Source: Scalindua sp964344685
Lineage (GTDB): Bacteria; Planctomycetota; Brocadiia; Brocadiales; Scalinduaceae
Reading direction: 5' to 3'
Assembly: GCA_964344685.1 (NCBI GenBank)
Contig: CAYFOK010000005.1
Span: 62,001-126,000 of the forward strand
DNA length: 64,000 bases
Shown here piece by piece: positions 61,751 through 64,000 of this stretch; positions within the stretch are counted from its first letter, which is position 1; every line of letters starts with the position of its first letter. Under the pieces are notes generated by a model that saw only the letters and a program-made list of their open reading frames with translations, made no database searches and was not told where the DNA came from. The translations under genes and the position numbers were made by a program.

Positions 61751-61790
61751 GTAATGACTACTGACAAATGCCAAATTACAAAATAACCAA
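61751..61790. repeat. caaatg-type dispersed repeat after a kinase gene
   Basis: Reads taatgactactgacaaatgc then caaattacaaaataaccaat. Compared with 58801-58836 the core aatgacta-tgacaaatg-caaat is shared. Both copies sit 3' of a kinase gene. Confidence 0.65.
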
Positions 61791-61796
61791 TCCTCA

Positions 61797-64000
61797 TTAA
61801 TCAATCTTAACCGGCAAACTGATGATAAACTTTGTTCCCTTACCCTTTTCACTCTCCACATGAAGATCTCCACTATGGTTCTCTATGATATTATATGATA
61901 GACTGAGGCCGAGACCTGTACCTTGACCCTCTTTTTTAGTGGTAAAGAACGGTTCAAATATCCTATCTAACTGGTGATTGTCCAGTCCACATCCAGTATC
62001 TTCAAAGGTGACCATAACAAAATCTTTTTTGAGCCCAGGGTGTTTAGTGCCCAGCCCTGCTATCTTCATCTCTTCACTCTCCACTAAACAGGTCTTCACC
62101 GTAATAGTGCCGCCATCCGGCATCATCGAATCACCTGCGTTTGTTATTAAATTCAGAAATACCTGTCTAAGCTCGTCACTGCTGCCAATTACGTACGGCA
62201 GATTGTCAGCAAATGATCTGACAAACCTTATGCTTTCCAGTTTCATATCAGGTTCCAATATGGCTATCGTCCTCTCCAGCAGATCATTTAAATCAACCTC
62301 TTCGGCCTCTGAGGTTCCTATCCTAGAAAATCTCAACAGTCCATCAGTAATCTTCACAATGCGCTGGATCTCTTCTTGAATTGATTTCAGGTCATCTTCT
62401 GTCTTCGACCCTTTCTCAGCCTCCATCAATAACAATTGAATATGAGATGAAATGATATTCACAGGATTCAGTATCTCATGAAATATACCTGCCGTCAATC
62501 TCCCGAGAGAGGCCATCTTGTATGACACCGCTAATTTTGCTTTACTCTCCTGTAATGCCTGATCTGATATCTTTTTCTCTGTGATATCCTCCTTAACTCC
62601 AAGAAAATGTGCTATATGCCCTTCTTTATCACGTATGGCAGAAATGGAGGCATTCTCCCAATACAGCTCACCACTCTTTTTCTTATTATGAAATTCACCG
62701 TTCCACTCATTACCTGAAGTTATCGTTTTCCATAATTCCCTGTATTCTTCGTCTGTTTTTTCACCCGAATTCAATATTCGCGGATTCTTCCCAATGACTT
62801 CACTAAAGTGATAACCGGTTGATTCACAGAATTTTCGATTCACGTATTCGATATTACCTTTTGTGTCAGTAATGACAACTGTCACAGGGCTCTGTTCTAC
62901 AGCCTGTGACAACATGTGAACTCTCTCTTCTGTCTGCTTAAGTTCGGTTATGTCTCGGGATTCCTTAATTATGAAAATTATATTACCATCCTTATCTTTG
63001 ACCGGTGTCAGTGAAGTGTCTACGTATGCTAATGTGCCGTCATGCTTAACATGTGTTGCATCAAAACGTATGAAATTACCCTCACTGGCCTTCCGGACTG
63101 ATTCATACAGGAGCTTTTGAAGGGATTCTGAATGTGACCACCAGGGTGCTTCCCAGAGCGGTTTGTTAATGACATCAGAGCGTTTTATAGCTGCGAAATT
63201 TAGTGATCCTTGATTAACTTCAATCAGGGTACCATCCGGTTCCAGCAAACCTATAAATTGGAATGTATTTTCAAAGATCGCCCTGAATTTCTGTTCGCTT
63301 TCATATAATGCCTTCTCCGCTCGCGTATTGATAAGTATCTCCACAAAAACACTGGATAAGGTCTCTATGGACAGTTGGTCATCAAGATCATAGCCGCCCT
63401 CTTTATTGGCTAAACCAATCATGCCGATAGTTGTTCCGGCTATTTTCAATGGAATGCCCATAAAGCTGGTTATAGGCGGATGCCCTGCAGGAACCCCAAC
63501 CTTATCGGGATGTGAGTCAGGTTCATTTATTATACGAGACTTCCCCTCCTTCATTGTTGAACGATCAACTCCGCGGATCATCATGTCTTTAAGTAATCTC
63601 TCCGCATCTGTCTCAGGGATTTTGCAGGCACCCCATCCCGGGTCACTTAAGGCGAGGCAGTCAAAAAACCCTTTCTGATTAATCTCACCATAAAAGCCAA
63701 ACTTACTTTCTGTTATTTCCTCTGCAATTGACAGAAATGCCTCTGCTAACTGCCGTTCGGTTGTACGTGTCAACGCTAATTTAAATAACTTATTGATTTC
63801 ATCCAGAACTTTACTCTGTCTGATAATTTTTATTTCTGCTTCTTTGCGTGCAGTGATATCAAAAATAGTTCCATCCAGCCAAAGCACCTTGTCATTATTA
63901 TCTAATACCGCCGTCCCTCTCTCAAAGACCCAGATAATGTTTGCATCCTTGTTTATAATGCGATATTCCATCTCAAATGACCTTCTGTTTTTGATACCTT
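61797..64000 (-). CDS. Sensor histidine kinase with PAS and GAF domains, 5' end outside the window
   Basis: At least 730 residues are visible; the frame runs open into the right window edge, so the protein is longer. First a truncated PAS (NRRSFEMEYRIINKDANIIW), then GAF (about 55-205 from the internal Met; GAGHP-like PAGHPPITSFMGIPLKIAGT), two further PAS domains (about 228-345 and 346-470, with FRAIFENTFQFIGLLEPDGT and VTVVITDTKGNIEYVNRKF), then the box TAGIFHEILNPVNIISSHIQ and a catalytic domain (ELRQVFLNLITNAGDSMMPD, TGLGLSLSYNIIENH). No membrane helix is seen in the visible part. Same box type as the first and third kinases. Confidence 0.88.
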   Translation of the reverse strand, partial: GIKNRRSFEMEYRIINKDANIIWVFERGTAVLDNNDKVLWLDGTIFDITARKEAEIKIIRQSKVLDEINKLFKLALTRTTERQLAEAFLSIAEEITESKFGFYGEINQKGFFDCLALSDPGWGACKIPETDAERLLKDMMIRGVDRSTMKEGKSRIINEPDSHPDKVGVPAGHPPITSFMGIPLKIAGTTIGMIGLANKEGGYDLDDQLSIETLSSVFVEILINTRAEKALYESEQKFRAIFENTFQFIGLLEPDGTLIEVNQGSLNFAAIKRSDVINKPLWEAPWWSHSESLQKLLYESVRKASEGNFIRFDATHVKHDGTLAYVDTSLTPVKDKDGNIIFIIKESRDITELKQTEERVHMLSQAVEQSPVTVVITDTKGNIEYVNRKFCESTGYHFSEVIGKNPRILNSGEKTDEEYRELWKTITSGNEWNGEFHNKKKSGELYWENASISAIRDKEGHIAHFLGVKEDITEKKISDQALQESKAKLAVSYKMASLGRLTAGIFHEILNPVNIISSHIQLLLMEAEKGSKTEDDLKSIQEEIQRIVKITDGLLRFSRIGTSEAEEVDLNDLLERTIAILEPDMKLESIRFVRSFADNLPYVIGSSDELRQVFLNLITNAGDSMMPDGGTITVKTCLVESEEMKIAGLGTKHPGLKKDFVMVTFEDTGCGLDNHQLDRIFEPFFTTKKEGQGTGLGLSLSYNIIENHSGDLHVESEKGKGTKFIISLPVKID

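Overview
The window is AT-rich, gene-dense DNA from a diderm (Gram-negative-type) bacterium. LptE, TolC, BamD-like and LolA-like proteins point to an outer membrane. The corrinoid pathway is the anaerobic (Cbi) type. The mixture of ThyX, CdaA/CdaR, PdxJ, HopJ-family and GMC/subunit-3 genes, plus several kinases with a characteristic HE[IV]LNxVNII phosphoacceptor box, resembles low-GC Planctomycetes of the anammox order Brocadiales (for example Candidatus Scalindua). That placement is inference from protein style, not a search result. No rRNA, tRNA, CRISPR array, prophage or IS transposase was seen.

Layout. 1-5 kb: end of a LolA-like gene, queuosine precursor genes queC/queE, a hemerythrin, a secreted-type methyltransferase and a DEAD-box helicase. 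4.9-13 kb: one minus-strand corrinoid block (cobQ/cbiP, cbiB, cbiA, cbiX, cbiC, cbiD, cbiE, cbiL order of transcription). 13-20 kb: exported or surface proteins (FecR-vWA-discoidin-like protein behind a sigma-54-type promoter, LysM protein, DUF1566 protein, a 29-residue-repeat helical protein, cupin), separated by repeat-rich spacers. 20-31.5 kb: radical SAM plus partner, pgpA, dihydroxyacetone kinase, rhodanese, HopJ-family protein, Kv-type channel with zinc ribbon, and a GMC oxidoreductase/subunit-3 pair. 31.6-32.1 kb: a secreted EGKCGG-repeat peptide resembling HvfA-type copper-binding RiPP precursors. 32.3-37.4 kb: asnS, cobD, a MetE-core-like protein, thyX, cobO. 37.6-39.7 kb: a fusion of ScdA-N-type domains with an NnrS/oxidase-like membrane domain. 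39.8-54 kb: a long minus-strand housekeeping run (PEBP, moeB-like, tolC, folE, dapA, pdxJ, cdaR, cdaA, folP, lptE, bamD-like, ybeY, phoH, cdsA, uppS, purA). 54.4-64 kb: four sensor kinases and a response regulator, with decayed kinase/regulator fragments between them.

How genes work together. The corrinoid genes in three places (4.9-13 kb, 33.8 kb cobD, 36.9 kb cobO) cover cobalt insertion, several ring methylations, amidation, adenosylation and aminopropanol arm attachment, but cbiT, cbiF, cbiG, cbiH, cbiJ and the nucleotide-loop genes are not in this window. The 42-54 kb run links envelope biogenesis (UppS, CdsA, LptE, BamD, TolC), c-di-AMP synthesis (CdaA/CdaR) and folate synthesis (FolE, FolP).

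Most notable: (1) the EGKCGG peptide with no modifying enzymes nearby; (2) cobQ whose C-terminus and an internal loop are built from in-frame copies of dispersed repeats that also occur between genes; (3) at least eight families of short dispersed repeats; (4) pseudogene fragments of a GMC oxidoreductase and of a response regulator; (5) a ScdA_N x2 - NnrS-like - DUF1858-like fusion; (6) a CxxCH-containing sensor kinase.
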